A stretch of 64,000 nucleotides of DNA, taken from contig NZ_CP041690.1 of NCBI RefSeq assembly GCF_008000755.1, positions 620,001 to 684,000 of the forward strand. The letters are read 5' to 3'. A program made the translations under genes and the position numbers. Source of the stretch: Youhaiella tibetensis. GTDB lineage: Bacteria > Pseudomonadota > Alphaproteobacteria > Rhizobiales > Devosiaceae. The notes beneath the pieces are model-generated. The model had not been told where the DNA came from. It saw only the letters and a list, made by a program, of their open reading frames with translations, and made no database searches. Of the stretch, positions 11,362 to 20,225 are shown in pieces; within the stretch, counting starts at the first letter, position 1; every line of letters begins with the position of its first letter.

Positions 11362-12087
11362 TCAGCCGTCATTGGCGGGCGAGCACAGCGGCACCAGCAG
11401 CGCCTGGGTCTCGCGAATGTCGGCCTTGATCTGCTCGACCGCCTCGGCCTGGTCGCCTTCCTTGAGCGCCGCGATCAGCCGCTGATGGTGGTCGCCGTAG
11501 ACCTCGAACTTGCCGGCTGCCAGCTCGGGCTCGATATGGTTGGTCAGCATGCGCAGATAGGGGCCGAAGCGCAGCCAGAGCGTGTCGATCAGAGCCAGCA
11601 GCACGGGCGAGCCGGCCGTCTCGTAGATCATGAAGTGGAAGTCGCGGTTCTTGGCCAGCATCAGCTGGATGTCCTGATCGCGTCCCGCGTCCAGGTGATC
11701 CTCGGCAAGGTTTTCGATAGCGCGAATGATGCGTGGCGTCATGTTGCCGACCGCCTGGGCCGTGGCGGCCGTTTCCACGATCACGCGCGCATTGCACAGG
11801 TCGTCCAGCCGGTCGCGCGAGACTGCCGGTACATAGGCCGAGCCGTTGGACGCCGTTTCAAGCGCATTCTCGGCCACCAGCCTCCTCAAGGCTTCGCGCA
11901 CCGGCATGTGGCTGGTGCGAAAGAGGGTGGAAAGGGAGGAGATGGTCAGCATCTGGCCGGGCTTGAAACGGCCGGTCATCAACGCGTGGCTGAGGCGCTG
12001 GTAGACCACTTCCTGTACGGTTCGGCGCTTGGAGACCGGCTCCAGTCCCGTTTCGTCCAGTTCGCTCGCCTTGCGTGGTGCCGCCAT
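11362..12087 (-). CDS. GntR-family transcriptional regulator, FCD (FadR-type) domain
   Basis: The 241-residue protein has a winged helix-turn-helix (VYQRLSHALMTGRFKPGQML, MPVREALRRLVAENAL) followed by an all-helical FCD ligand-binding domain with metal-binding histidines (NRDFHFMIYE, YGDHHQRLIAAL). The start ATG has AAGAGG eight bases upstream. It is divergent from the FAD oxidoreductase gene and convergent with the aminotransferase, so it is probably the local repressor. TGATCA-centred sites lie in its own promoter region and in the importer/amidohydrolase region. The ligand is unknown. Confidence 0.9.
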   Translation of the reverse strand: MAAPRKASELDETGLEPVSKRRTVQEVVYQRLSHALMTGRFKPGQMLTISSLSTLFRTSHMPVREALRRLVAENALETASNGSAYVPAVSRDRLDDLCNARVIVETAATAQAVGNMTPRIIRAIENLAEDHLDAGRDQDIQLMLAKNRDFHFMIYETAGSPVLLALIDTLWLRFGPYLRMLTNHIEPELAAGKFEVYGDHHQRLIAALKEGDQAEAVEQIKADIRETQALLVPLCSPANDG

Positions 12088-12152
12088 GGATGGCCTCTTT
12101 CGATAGCATCGTGCCCCGTGACCCGCTTCTACCGCGTCAGGCGTTTTGAGCA

Positions 12153-12162
12153 AATGATCAAT
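12153..12162. promoter_or_regulatory. Candidate GntR operator (TGATCA core) in the divergent promoter
   Basis: AATGATCAAT lies between the divergent gntR and oxidoreductase genes. It shares the TGATCA core with the two palindromes at 8.2 and 8.4 kb, but its flanks are not symmetric. The core hexamer also occurs inside coding regions, so the call is weak. Confidence 0.3.
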
Positions 12163-12209
12163 TCGACACTTATAGATACTGCATCTGATTTCCCCGGGGG
12201 CAAGCGGCG

Positions 12210-13517
12210 ATGAGCGCAAGAATGGAAGCGGAAAAGACGCTTTGGTGGGCAACGGCCAACCCCGCGCCAAAAACAGCGCCGCTGGCGCAGGACCTGTCCG
12301 TCGACGTTGCCGTGGTCGGCGGTGGCTTTACCGGCTTGACCGCTGCCTGGCACCTAGCACGCCGCGGCGTGCGTGTCGTCGTGCTGGAGGCGTCTGCACT
12401 TGGCATGGAGGCCAGCGGGCTCAATGCGGGCTTCGTCGTTCCCAATTTCGCCAAGGCCCCGCCTGAGGCCGTAATCGGCAAGTTCGGTGCCGAGCGCGGC
12501 GAGCGCTTGCTGCGCATGATCGGACAGGGGGCCGACCGTGTCTTCGAGACCGTCCGCCAGAACGGCATTTCCTGTGACGCCGAGCAGAACGGCTGGATGC
12601 ATGTCGCTCACTCCCGGGCGGCGCTCGACCGGTTGGCCGGGCAGGCTGCAGCTTGGAGGAAACTCGGCCGCCCCGTGCACATGCTCGATGCGGGCGAGGC
12701 CAAGCGGCGGACCGGCCTGCGCCTCTGCGCCGGCGCGCTGATCGACCGGAGCGGCGGCATGCTGCATCCGCTCAACTACCTCTATGGCCTCGCTGGCCTG
12801 GTGCTGGGCGCAGGCGGGATCGTCCACACCCATAGTCCCGCCGAACGCATAGAGCCCGCCGGTTCGTCCTCGAAGATCATCGTCGGGGGACACACCGTCA
12901 CGGCGGGCAAGATGCTCATGTGCACCCACGCCGGCAGCGTTGGCGCCGCACGGCCGCTTTCGCGCGTGAGCGTGCCGCTTTTCGTCTACCAGATCGCTAC
13001 CGAACCGCTGCCGCAGGAGGTCGTGGAACGCTTCTCGCCCGAGCGCAACCCGATCGCCGATACCCGCGCCAATCTCTTCACCTTTCGCCTTGACCGCGAC
13101 AATCGCCTGATCAGCGGCGCCATGGCCATGATCCCCTTCGGCGCCCACCAGCGTATGGCGCGCATGGTCGTCGAGCGCCTCGCCCGCGAACTCGACCTTG
13201 CCAGCGTGCCAAAGGTGGATTTCGTCTGGCGCGGGCGGGCCGCAATGGCACCCGATTTCCTGCCCCATCTCTATCAGATGCAGCCTGGCGTCATCGGCGC
13301 TGTGGGCTGCAACGGCCGCGGCGTGGCGCTGACGGCCATGCTCGGCGAGGTCCTGGCTGACGCCGCCTGCGGCACGCCACTTTCCGACCTGCCGGTGCCA
13401 AGCGGCCCACTCCGCCCCATTCCGTTTCACGCCCTGGTGCCGGTCGTTTCCTCCCTTGCCATCGGCCAGGCCCGGTTTGCCGATCGCAAGCTGACCGCCA
13501 GCCGCAGCGCCGAGTGA
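12210..13517 (+). CDS. FAD-dependent oxidoreductase, DAO family (glycine/amine oxidase-like)
   Basis: The 435-residue protein has an N-terminal Rossmann fold (VAVVGGGFTGLTAAW, residues about 33-47, then VVVLEA) and the C-terminal GCNGRGVALTAMLGE motif of the D-amino acid oxidase/sarcosine oxidase/PuuB group. These enzymes oxidise amino or N-methyl groups to imines in the cytosol. The DLSVDVAVVGGGFTGL leader resembles the gamma-glutamylputrescine oxidase type. GGGGGCAAG precedes the start. It is divergent from a GntR regulator and followed by an S9 peptidase, which suggests that amino-acid residues from peptides are its substrates. Confidence 0.85.
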   Translation: MSARMEAEKTLWWATANPAPKTAPLAQDLSVDVAVVGGGFTGLTAAWHLARRGVRVVVLEASALGMEASGLNAGFVVPNFAKAPPEAVIGKFGAERGERLLRMIGQGADRVFETVRQNGISCDAEQNGWMHVAHSRAALDRLAGQAAAWRKLGRPVHMLDAGEAKRRTGLRLCAGALIDRSGGMLHPLNYLYGLAGLVLGAGGIVHTHSPAERIEPAGSSSKIIVGGHTVTAGKMLMCTHAGSVGAARPLSRVSVPLFVYQIATEPLPQEVVERFSPERNPIADTRANLFTFRLDRDNRLISGAMAMIPFGAHQRMARMVVERLARELDLASVPKVDFVWRGRAAMAPDFLPHLYQMQPGVIGAVGCNGRGVALTAMLGEVLADAACGTPLSDLPVPSGPLRPIPFHALVPVVSSLAIGQARFADRKLTASRSAE

Positions 13518-13550
13518 TCTCGTAGCTCCCCTCTCATCAGCGAGCCAGAC

Positions 13551-15620
13551 ATGACCCCAGCCCACACTCCGCACGACGCCCTGACGCTCGAAATGCTCTA
13601 CTGCGAGCCCAGCATCATCGGCACGAGGCCGATCGCCGCCACCTGGTCGCCCGACGGCAGCAGACTTGCCTATCTCTGGAATGAAACGGGGCACACGTTT
13701 CGCGACCTCTGGGTCTGGGATCGGCAAACCGGGACCAGCAGCCGGCGCACCAATCTGGGTGCCGGCCGAACCAGCGGCGAGCCCAAGGGCCTAACGGAAC
13801 TGGCCTGGCTCGCCGGCGAGCGGCTGGCGCTGGTGCTCGACGGGGAACTTCTCGTGCTTGCGGCCGACGGAACGCTGACCCCTCTTGCCCCAGGGGTGCA
13901 CGGCGCAAGCGCCATCGCCGCCTCGCCGGACGGCAAGCGGCTTGCTCTAATTGCCGGCGGCGCTCTCACGCTGATTGATTGCACCGCAACCGGCGCACCG
14001 ACCAGGCTGGTGGGCGCAAGCCCCTTCGTCGGGGTCGAGAGCTTCCAATGGGCCGGTGAGCGCCTTGTCTTCGTCCAGGCCGACGATACGAACACCCGCA
14101 AGATCGAGATCGCCTACGATGCGCGCGGCGAGGCGCGCCGCGACCGCTTCACCCGCTCGTTCCCGGGCGATCTCATAACCCGCCGCCGCGTCGGCATCGT
14201 TTCGGTGGAGGGTGGCGAGCCGGCCTGGTTCGATAGGCCCGACGCCGAGGATGCCATCTGGGACTATGGCGTCTCGCGCGACGGCTCGACCCTCTTCGTC
14301 GACAGCAGCGACCTTTCGATCAAGAACCACACCGTCCTCACCTTCGATATCGCCTCGGGCGAGCGAACGGTGTTCTACGCCTTCCACGACCCGCTCAAGA
14401 TCCGGCCCGACTGGCAGGTCGCCTTCGCGCCCGACGACAAGGGCCTGTTGCTGTTGACCGACCGGGACGGTTTCAACCATCTGCACCTCGTCGCATCGGC
14501 CGGCGCCGAACCCGAGGCGATAACGGGCGGCGACTGGGAAGTCGCCAACTTCGCGCTCGATGCCGGCAACGGGGAAATCTACTTCACCGCCAATATCGCC
14601 CACCCCGCGCAACGGCACGTCTACAAGGTCTCCGTGGAGGGCGGGGACGTCACCCAGGTGACGCGCGCGCCTGGCATCCACGTGCCGGTCTATTCACCCG
14701 GTTTCGAAGCGATCGCCGATCTCTTCAGCGACGACCTCACCCCTGCCGAGCTTTACGTCCAGCCGTTGATGGAGGGCGCCGAGCCAGTCTGCATCACCCA
14801 TTCTCCCCTTCCTGCCTTCGCGAGCACGCAGTGGGCCGAGGTCCGCTACGTTCCGTTCCGGAGCAGCGTCGACGGCGCCGAACTCATGGCCCGGGTCATG
14901 ATTCCACCCGGGTTCGAACCGGACGGCAAGCACCCTATGATCGTGGGTTCGGTCTATTCGGATGGGCTCCTCAACCAGTGGGGCGGCCGCGCCGCGCACC
15001 CGAGCTGGGGTATCGACCAGTACCTGGCCTCGCGGGGTTTTGTGGTCGTGAGCCCGGAAATCCGGGGCAGCTTCGGCCATGGCCGCGACTGGAACCGGCC
15101 GATGCTGCACAGCTACGGCACCCAGGACATCGAGGACATTGCCGACTGCGTCAAGACCTTGACGGCCCTCGGCTATGCGGACGCTTCACGCGTCGGCATC
15201 TGGGGGTCGAGCTATGGCGGCCTCATGACCCTGATGTCGCTGTTCAAGAAGCCCGGCTTCTACCGCGCCGGGGTCGCCGGCGCTCCCGCCACCAATGTCT
15301 GGCACGCCTATCCCGAGCAGGAATGGATTATGGGGCCGACGCACGGAGCGGACTACCCCAAGCGCTACGAGGATCAGTCCGCGCTCTTCCACACCGCCGG
15401 GCTGGAGGACGCGCTTATGATCATTCACGGCACGCGCGACGAAGTCGTGCTCTATGCCGATACGATGGCGCTGGTTGAACGCCTCACGGCCCAGGGCAAG
15501 TCGTTCGAGTTGGTGACGTTGCCGGGCACCGGCCACAGTTGGGCCAATCAGGACCGAACCTTGACCCGTTTCGCCTACGGCAAGTTGGCGGCGTTCTTCG
15601 AACGCGAACTCAAGGCCTGA
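13551..15620 (+). CDS. S9 family serine peptidase (prolyl oligopeptidase/acylaminoacyl-peptidase type)
   Basis: The 689-residue protein has an N-terminal beta-propeller (WSPDGSRLAYLW, ASPDGKRLALIA, FAPDDKGLLLLT blades, residues about 30-400) and a C-terminal alpha/beta hydrolase domain with the catalytic triad Ser554 (GSSYGG), Asp630 (HGTRDEVV) and His662 (GTGHSW). No signal peptide is seen, so it should act in the cytosol on short imported peptides, cutting after proline or removing acylated residues. It follows the FAD oxidase by 33 bases. A strong hairpin follows its stop codon. Confidence 0.9.
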   Translation: MTPAHTPHDALTLEMLYCEPSIIGTRPIAATWSPDGSRLAYLWNETGHTFRDLWVWDRQTGTSSRRTNLGAGRTSGEPKGLTELAWLAGERLALVLDGELLVLAADGTLTPLAPGVHGASAIAASPDGKRLALIAGGALTLIDCTATGAPTRLVGASPFVGVESFQWAGERLVFVQADDTNTRKIEIAYDARGEARRDRFTRSFPGDLITRRRVGIVSVEGGEPAWFDRPDAEDAIWDYGVSRDGSTLFVDSSDLSIKNHTVLTFDIASGERTVFYAFHDPLKIRPDWQVAFAPDDKGLLLLTDRDGFNHLHLVASAGAEPEAITGGDWEVANFALDAGNGEIYFTANIAHPAQRHVYKVSVEGGDVTQVTRAPGIHVPVYSPGFEAIADLFSDDLTPAELYVQPLMEGAEPVCITHSPLPAFASTQWAEVRYVPFRSSVDGAELMARVMIPPGFEPDGKHPMIVGSVYSDGLLNQWGGRAAHPSWGIDQYLASRGFVVVSPEIRGSFGHGRDWNRPMLHSYGTQDIEDIADCVKTLTALGYADASRVGIWGSSYGGLMTLMSLFKKPGFYRAGVAGAPATNVWHAYPEQEWIMGPTHGADYPKRYEDQSALFHTAGLEDALMIIHGTRDEVVLYADTMALVERLTAQGKSFELVTLPGTGHSWANQDRTLTRFAYGKLAAFFERELKA

Positions 15621-15628
15621 CGGTAGCT

Positions 15629-15662
15629 GGTCGCCGCCCCGCGGAGCGCAGGGGCGGCGACC
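15629..15662. terminator. Perfect 12-bp hairpin between convergent peptidase genes
   Basis: GGTCGCCGCCCC and GGGGCGGCGACC pair perfectly around a 10-base loop between the convergent S9 and M28-like genes. No T-run follows. It is probably a shared transcription end. Confidence 0.55.
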
Positions 15663-15668
15663 TCTCAC

Positions 15669-17390
15669 CTAGCGTGCCAGGCGGCTGGCCTGGCGCATGG
15701 CTGCGGCGGTGCGGTTGGCGCCCCGCATCAACTGCGTGCGCGCAAAGCCCACCGTCTCGGGCCCATGAGCGGCCAATTCGCCCGCGACCGAGAGCGCCGG
15801 CAACCCGGGGACCGGCAGCGCCGGATCATGGGTGAAACGCGGACCACGTGTGTAGTTGAGCGGCACGAGGATGCGGGCCAGGTCCTGGATCACGGCATTG
15901 GCGCGGTCTTCCTGGACCGAACCATCAGCGATGCCTGCATAGAACGTGTCGAGTGTCGCGGTCAGTTCGGCCAGCGCCGCGCTCACCTGATCGAGGAGCA
16001 CGGCGTCGTCGCCGGCAGCCTTGCGGTATTTCTCGAGAGTTGCCGCGAACTCCCTGGTGGTCGCGCGCCAGTCGAAGGGCAGCACCGCCGCATTGGCCAC
16101 AGCCATCACCGCGGCGAGGTACACCTTGATATCGCGGATGAGGATGTCGCGGTCGGCGATCTCCATCAGATCGTTCTCGGTGTGCCAGGCGATGTTCCCG
16201 CCGCAACCGCCGACGGTGTAGTAGTTCATCTCCTTGCGCTTCTCGACCGTCATGGTCGAGGAGAGCATGAAGAAGCTCGATAGGCCGATATTGTTGAACG
16301 AATAATCGCCTGCGCGCAGCGGGCGCTCGCCCTCGAAGGGCAGGTCGGCCACTTCGCGGATGACGCTGGTGCACAGGTCCGTCGCTTCGCTCATGCAGGC
16401 GACGTTTTCGTAGACATCGGCCCAGCGGCAGCCAGGGCTGTCGCAATTGACCTGGGCCACGCAGTTCTCGTCGAGATCGAGCGCGAAGGCGTCGGCGAAC
16501 CAGGCCGAGCCGGCATAGCGTCCAGTCGAGTGACCGGGCCACCAGGCGATCCGCACCGAGCGGCGCAGGTTAGCGCGGTTGGCCCAGAGCACGCGGGCGA
16601 TTTCAAGCAGCGCCGCGTCGCCCGTGGCGTTGTCGCCCACCCCGACGTCCCAGCTGTCATAGTGACCGGCCAACAGCACGAACTTTTCCGGCTCCACGGC
16701 GCCCGTAACGTTGACGACCGGCACCAGCGACTTGAACCATCCCTCTTCGAGGCGCGTGCGGATGGTGGCGCTGCCTCCGTCCTTGGCCAGCGCGATGAGC
16801 TTCTGGCCATCGGGATTGTTGACCACGGCTACCGGAATGGTGGGCTTGCGCGGCAGCCCGTCGAGGTCCGGCGTGCCCCAGATAGAGCTGCAGATGCCCC
16901 AGTGGCGGTCGACGCCGGGATTGACGGCGATGACGCCGATGGCGCCCTTCTCCTGGAATTCGAGCACCTTGTTGGGCGAGGCGAAGCCATCGGTCAGCAC
17001 GATCTTGCCGCGGATGCGATTCTCGGCGGCGGCGGCCTCGTCGCGGTTCTTGTCGTAAAAGCTCGATACGGTCGCCGAGAGGTTCCCTGGCACATGTGCC
17101 AGCACCCCGGTTAGCCCTTCCGGGCAGCTCACCGAATAGGCCGGCGGCTTTGCGGCAAGCGTTTCCCCGCCGGCTTCGACCGAAGCTTCGTAGGGAATGG
17201 AGAGGTAGAGGTTGGCCTCCAGGAGCTCGACCGGCACGCCGACCTCCTTGAGGCGCCGGGCGATGTCGTGGGCTGAGGCCTCCACGTCTTCCGGCTTCCA
17301 GCGCGGCATGGTGGCGAAGGCCTCCACCAGAGACCAGGGCGCCTCTCCATTGACTTGATCGACCGCCTGCTTGATTGCCTTATCGAGCAT
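15669..17390 (-). CDS. M28-like metallopeptidase with PA domain and altered catalytic motif
   Basis: The 573-residue protein has an N-terminal alpha/beta part, a PA-type insertion (about 120-210) and an M28 aminopeptidase-like domain: His243 and Asp245 in GHYDSWD, Asp253 in GDNATGD, Asp317 in NCDSPG, and a final His in NIAWHTENDLMEI. The usual catalytic Glu-Glu motif is replaced by WWPGHSTGRYAGS (284-295). No signal peptide is visible. I chose the ATG with GGAGAACG upstream over a GTG four codons earlier. It is divergent from a GntR gene across two copies of a 13-bp inverted repeat, so it is probably in that regulon. Peptide hydrolysis is likely but not assured. Confidence 0.8.
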   Translation of the reverse strand: MLDKAIKQAVDQVNGEAPWSLVEAFATMPRWKPEDVEASAHDIARRLKEVGVPVELLEANLYLSIPYEASVEAGGETLAAKPPAYSVSCPEGLTGVLAHVPGNLSATVSSFYDKNRDEAAAAENRIRGKIVLTDGFASPNKVLEFQEKGAIGVIAVNPGVDRHWGICSSIWGTPDLDGLPRKPTIPVAVVNNPDGQKLIALAKDGGSATIRTRLEEGWFKSLVPVVNVTGAVEPEKFVLLAGHYDSWDVGVGDNATGDAALLEIARVLWANRANLRRSVRIAWWPGHSTGRYAGSAWFADAFALDLDENCVAQVNCDSPGCRWADVYENVACMSEATDLCTSVIREVADLPFEGERPLRAGDYSFNNIGLSSFFMLSSTMTVEKRKEMNYYTVGGCGGNIAWHTENDLMEIADRDILIRDIKVYLAAVMAVANAAVLPFDWRATTREFAATLEKYRKAAGDDAVLLDQVSAALAELTATLDTFYAGIADGSVQEDRANAVIQDLARILVPLNYTRGPRFTHDPALPVPGLPALSVAGELAAHGPETVGFARTQLMRGANRTAAAMRQASRLAR

Positions 17391-17474
17391 CCCGTTCTCC
17401 ACGTAGTATCATCTTCGCCTCATCCCCGAACGTGCGTTCAAGGTTGCGTCACGAAGCCACGATGCCCTATCAGT

Positions 17475-17505
17475 GATTGTACGACAATCCAGATTGTACG
17501 ACAAT
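17475..17505. promoter_or_regulatory. Two tandem GntR operators (ATTGT-ACG-ACAAT)
   Basis: ATTGTACGACAAT occurs at 17476-17488 and again at 17493-17505, 17 bases apart. Each is a 5-bp inverted repeat around ACG. They lie between the divergent M28-like and gntR genes. The identical 13-mer recurs at 25664-25676 before the second peptide importer. TTGT-N-ACAA palindromes are typical for FCD-type GntR proteins, so the adjacent regulator is the likely ligand. Confidence 0.8.
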
Positions 17506-17618
17506 TTTGCACTAGGCTTTGCGGGTCGCCATGGGTAGAGTTCGGCGGAATTCTGCGAGCGCCGATTTGCAGTTGCACGGTGCCGATGGGACCAAGGTAC
17601 GATTTCGGGCGGAAACCG

Positions 17619-18335
17619 ATGAATGACCTGCGCAAACTATTCGAGATAGACGCCGCGTCCGTCGCCGTTGAGGGCGAGGGGGAGCCGCAGGCGCGAAAGC
17701 TCGTGCGCGAGCGGGTGTTTGAGCAGGTTCGCAACGCTATTGTCGAGGGCCGTATCGCCCCGGGCACTCGCCTGACCGAGCGCGAACTCTGCGAAGCCTT
17801 CGGCATCAGCCGCACCGTGGTGCGCGAGATCGTGCGACGGCTCGAGGCGGAAAAGCTCGCCGACGTCATCGCCCATCGCGGCCTCACCGTGGCGACCCTC
17901 TCGCGCAAGCGCGTCGAAGAGATCTATGAGATCCGCACCGAACTGGAAGCCATTGCCGTGCGCAGCTTCCTCAAGGTGGCGACCGATGAGGACATCGAAG
18001 TCGCCCGCGAATACGGCGAGAAGCTTCTAGATGCCGGCCAGCGCGGCGACAAGGTCGGCATGGCCGAGATCATGTCGAGCTTCCTGCGCTTCATGGCCGA
18101 AACCGGCGACAACCGGATCGCCGGCGAAATCCTCGAACAATTGCGCACCCGCATCAACATGCTCCGCGTCCTCGCCATGGCCGAACCCGGCCAGCTCGAA
18201 ACCGGCATGGAGGGCGTGCGGGCAATCATCGCGGGCATCGTCGCGCGCGATCTGGAAGCCTCGGAAAACGCGACGCGTGTCTATGTGCGCCGCTCCGGCG
18301 AAGCTGTGCTTCGCCACATGGATCGAGAGGGCTGA
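17619..18335 (+). CDS. GntR-family transcriptional regulator, FCD domain
   Basis: The 238-residue protein has a GntR winged helix (FEQVRNAIVEGRIAPGTRL, ISRTVVREIVRRLEAE, residues about 30-90) and an FCD C-terminal domain (VEEIYEIRTELEAIAVRSF). GGCGGAAA precedes the chosen ATG, and longer in-frame starts would run through the operators. It heads an apparent gntR-hyuB-hyuA-M20 operon. By its position over the repeated ATTGTACGACAAT sites it should control itself, the divergent M28-like gene and the importer at 23.7-31.3 kb. Confidence 0.88.
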   Translation: MNDLRKLFEIDAASVAVEGEGEPQARKLVRERVFEQVRNAIVEGRIAPGTRLTERELCEAFGISRTVVREIVRRLEAEKLADVIAHRGLTVATLSRKRVEEIYEIRTELEAIAVRSFLKVATDEDIEVAREYGEKLLDAGQRGDKVGMAEIMSSFLRFMAETGDNRIAGEILEQLRTRINMLRVLAMAEPGQLETGMEGVRAIIAGIVARDLEASENATRVYVRRSGEAVLRHMDREG

Positions 18336-18394
18336 GCAGACCTGCCGCCCTTCATCCCAGTCCTGTTGATTTCTCTATACCTGGAAGGCCCTAG

Positions 18395-20224
18395 ATGACA
18401 CCGCATTCATCCGCCATGCCGGCTTCCCCGCCGGATGTCGCCCCGATCTGCGATCCGGTCACGCTCGAGATCATCCGCGGTGCGATCATGGCGACGCAGC
18501 GCGAGATGGAAGCGCTGATCGAGCGCACGGCCATCTCCGCGTTCATCCGTGAAAAGAAGGACTTCTACACCGCCCTCTTCGACGAGCGCGGCGTGATGGC
18601 CGTCGGCTCGATGGTTCCGATCTTCGGCGACCTGACCACGCCGGTCTTCGAGCATTTCCCGCGCGAGACCATGAAGCCGGGCGACCTCTATTGGTACAAT
18701 GACTGCTATGGCTCCAAGGGCGCCGTGACGCACTCGAACGACCAGGTACTCCTCGCCCCCGTCTTCCACGAAGGGCGGCTGTGTGCCTTCGTGATGAGCT
18801 GGGCTCACTTCGCCGATATCGGCGGCCTGCACCCGGGCTCGATCAGCCCCGATGCCACCTCGATCTATCAGGAAGGCATCATCGTGCCGCCGACAAAGAT
18901 GATCGACGCGGGCGTCGTTAACGAGGGCGCGCTGGCCATCTTCCACCGCAACTCGCGCTTCCCGGCCCAGAGCGAGGGCGACATGTCCGCGCTAGTCGCC
19001 GCCGTCAAGCTCGGCGTCACCCGCGTTGCCGAGATCGTTGCCCGTCATAGCCCCGACGTAGTTTCCGACGCGCTGGCGCAGCTTCTCGACCGCACCCGCA
19101 CGCTGGTGCGTAAGCGCCTGGCCGAGAACTTCGACTACGGCACCTACAAGTTCGCCGACCAGATTGACAGCGACGGCCACGGCAATGGCCCGTTCACGCT
19201 GCGCTTCGCCATCACACGCGAGAAGGGCGCTGACGGCGAGGATCGTTTCATCTTCGACGCCACCGAGAGCGACGACCAGGCTCCGGGGCCCGTCAACTTC
19301 ATCATGAACAAGGGCGTGCCCGGCATGGCGCTGGGCCTCTACTACCTGGGCGGCGATCCGTCCCAGGTAGTCAATGCCGGTGGCCCGCTGTCCATCGACG
19401 AAGTGCGCCTGCGCGAGGGTTCGATCGTCCAGCCGCGCTTCCCGGCGCCGCTTGGCATGCGCGGCCTCACCATGATGCGCATGCTCGCCGTGCTCAACGG
19501 CCTCGTCAATCGTGGCAAGGGCGGTGCGCCGGCGGCGCAGTCGGCCTATGTCGTGACCATCATGCGCGGCACCTTCGGCAAGGAAACCGGCGAGCCCAAG
19601 CCCTTCCTGCTGGCTGACGGCATCGGCGTCGGCTACGGCGCCCGCGACTTCGCCGACGGCATCGACGCTGTCTACTTCGTGGCCCAGGAAAACTATCCGG
19701 TCGAATTCCTCGAGACCGGTTATCCGATCCGTCTGCGCCAGTATGGCGTGGTGCCCGATTCCGGCGGCGCCGGACGCTATCGTGGCGGTACCGGCATCGT
19801 GCGCGAGTACGAGATTCTGGCCGACGAAGCGCTGCTCGCCATCCGCATCGACGGCGTCAAGAACCCCCCGTGGGGCTATGCCGGCGGCATGTCGGCCGGA
19901 GGCGGCTCGATCGTCGTCAATCCGGGTACTCCGCAGGAGCGCAAGATCGCGCCGCTCTCGGACGGGACCGAGCTCAAGAAGGGCGATATCCTGCGCATCC
20001 AGACTGGCGGCGGCGGTGGCATGGGCCATCCCTATGACCGCCCGGCCGAGCGCGTGCTCGAGGACGTCCTCGGCGGCTTCGTGACCGCCGGCGCCGCCCA
20101 GCGCCTCTACGGCGTGGCGATCGTCGACGGCGCCCTCGACCTCGAGGCCACGGCGCGCCTGCGTGCCGACCGCCCGGCCGTGAAGGCCTTCCACCGCAAT
20201 ACCTATATCGATGAGCTTGCCTGA
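18395..20224 (+). CDS. hyuB: Hydantoinase/oxoprolinase B subunit
   Basis: The 609-residue protein matches the HyuB family: DPVTLEIIRGAIMATQREME near residues 21-40, a MKPGDLYWYNDCY segment, AHFADIGGLHPGS, and the glycine-rich C-terminal part (PDSGGAGRYRGGTGIV, TGGGGGMGHPYDRP). HyuA-HyuB pairs hydrolyse cyclic amides such as N-methylhydantoin or 5-oxoproline with ATP. GGAAGG precedes the start. It is followed at once by hyuA and an M20 peptidase, fitting ring opening followed by deacylation or peptide cleavage. The true cyclic substrate is unknown. Confidence 0.9.
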   Translation: MTPHSSAMPASPPDVAPICDPVTLEIIRGAIMATQREMEALIERTAISAFIREKKDFYTALFDERGVMAVGSMVPIFGDLTTPVFEHFPRETMKPGDLYWYNDCYGSKGAVTHSNDQVLLAPVFHEGRLCAFVMSWAHFADIGGLHPGSISPDATSIYQEGIIVPPTKMIDAGVVNEGALAIFHRNSRFPAQSEGDMSALVAAVKLGVTRVAEIVARHSPDVVSDALAQLLDRTRTLVRKRLAENFDYGTYKFADQIDSDGHGNGPFTLRFAITREKGADGEDRFIFDATESDDQAPGPVNFIMNKGVPGMALGLYYLGGDPSQVVNAGGPLSIDEVRLREGSIVQPRFPAPLGMRGLTMMRMLAVLNGLVNRGKGGAPAAQSAYVVTIMRGTFGKETGEPKPFLLADGIGVGYGARDFADGIDAVYFVAQENYPVEFLETGYPIRLRQYGVVPDSGGAGRYRGGTGIVREYEILADEALLAIRIDGVKNPPWGYAGGMSAGGGSIVVNPGTPQERKIAPLSDGTELKKGDILRIQTGGGGGMGHPYDRPAERVLEDVLGGFVTAGAAQRLYGVAIVDGALDLEATARLRADRPAVKAFHRNTYIDELA

Positions 20225-20225
20225 T

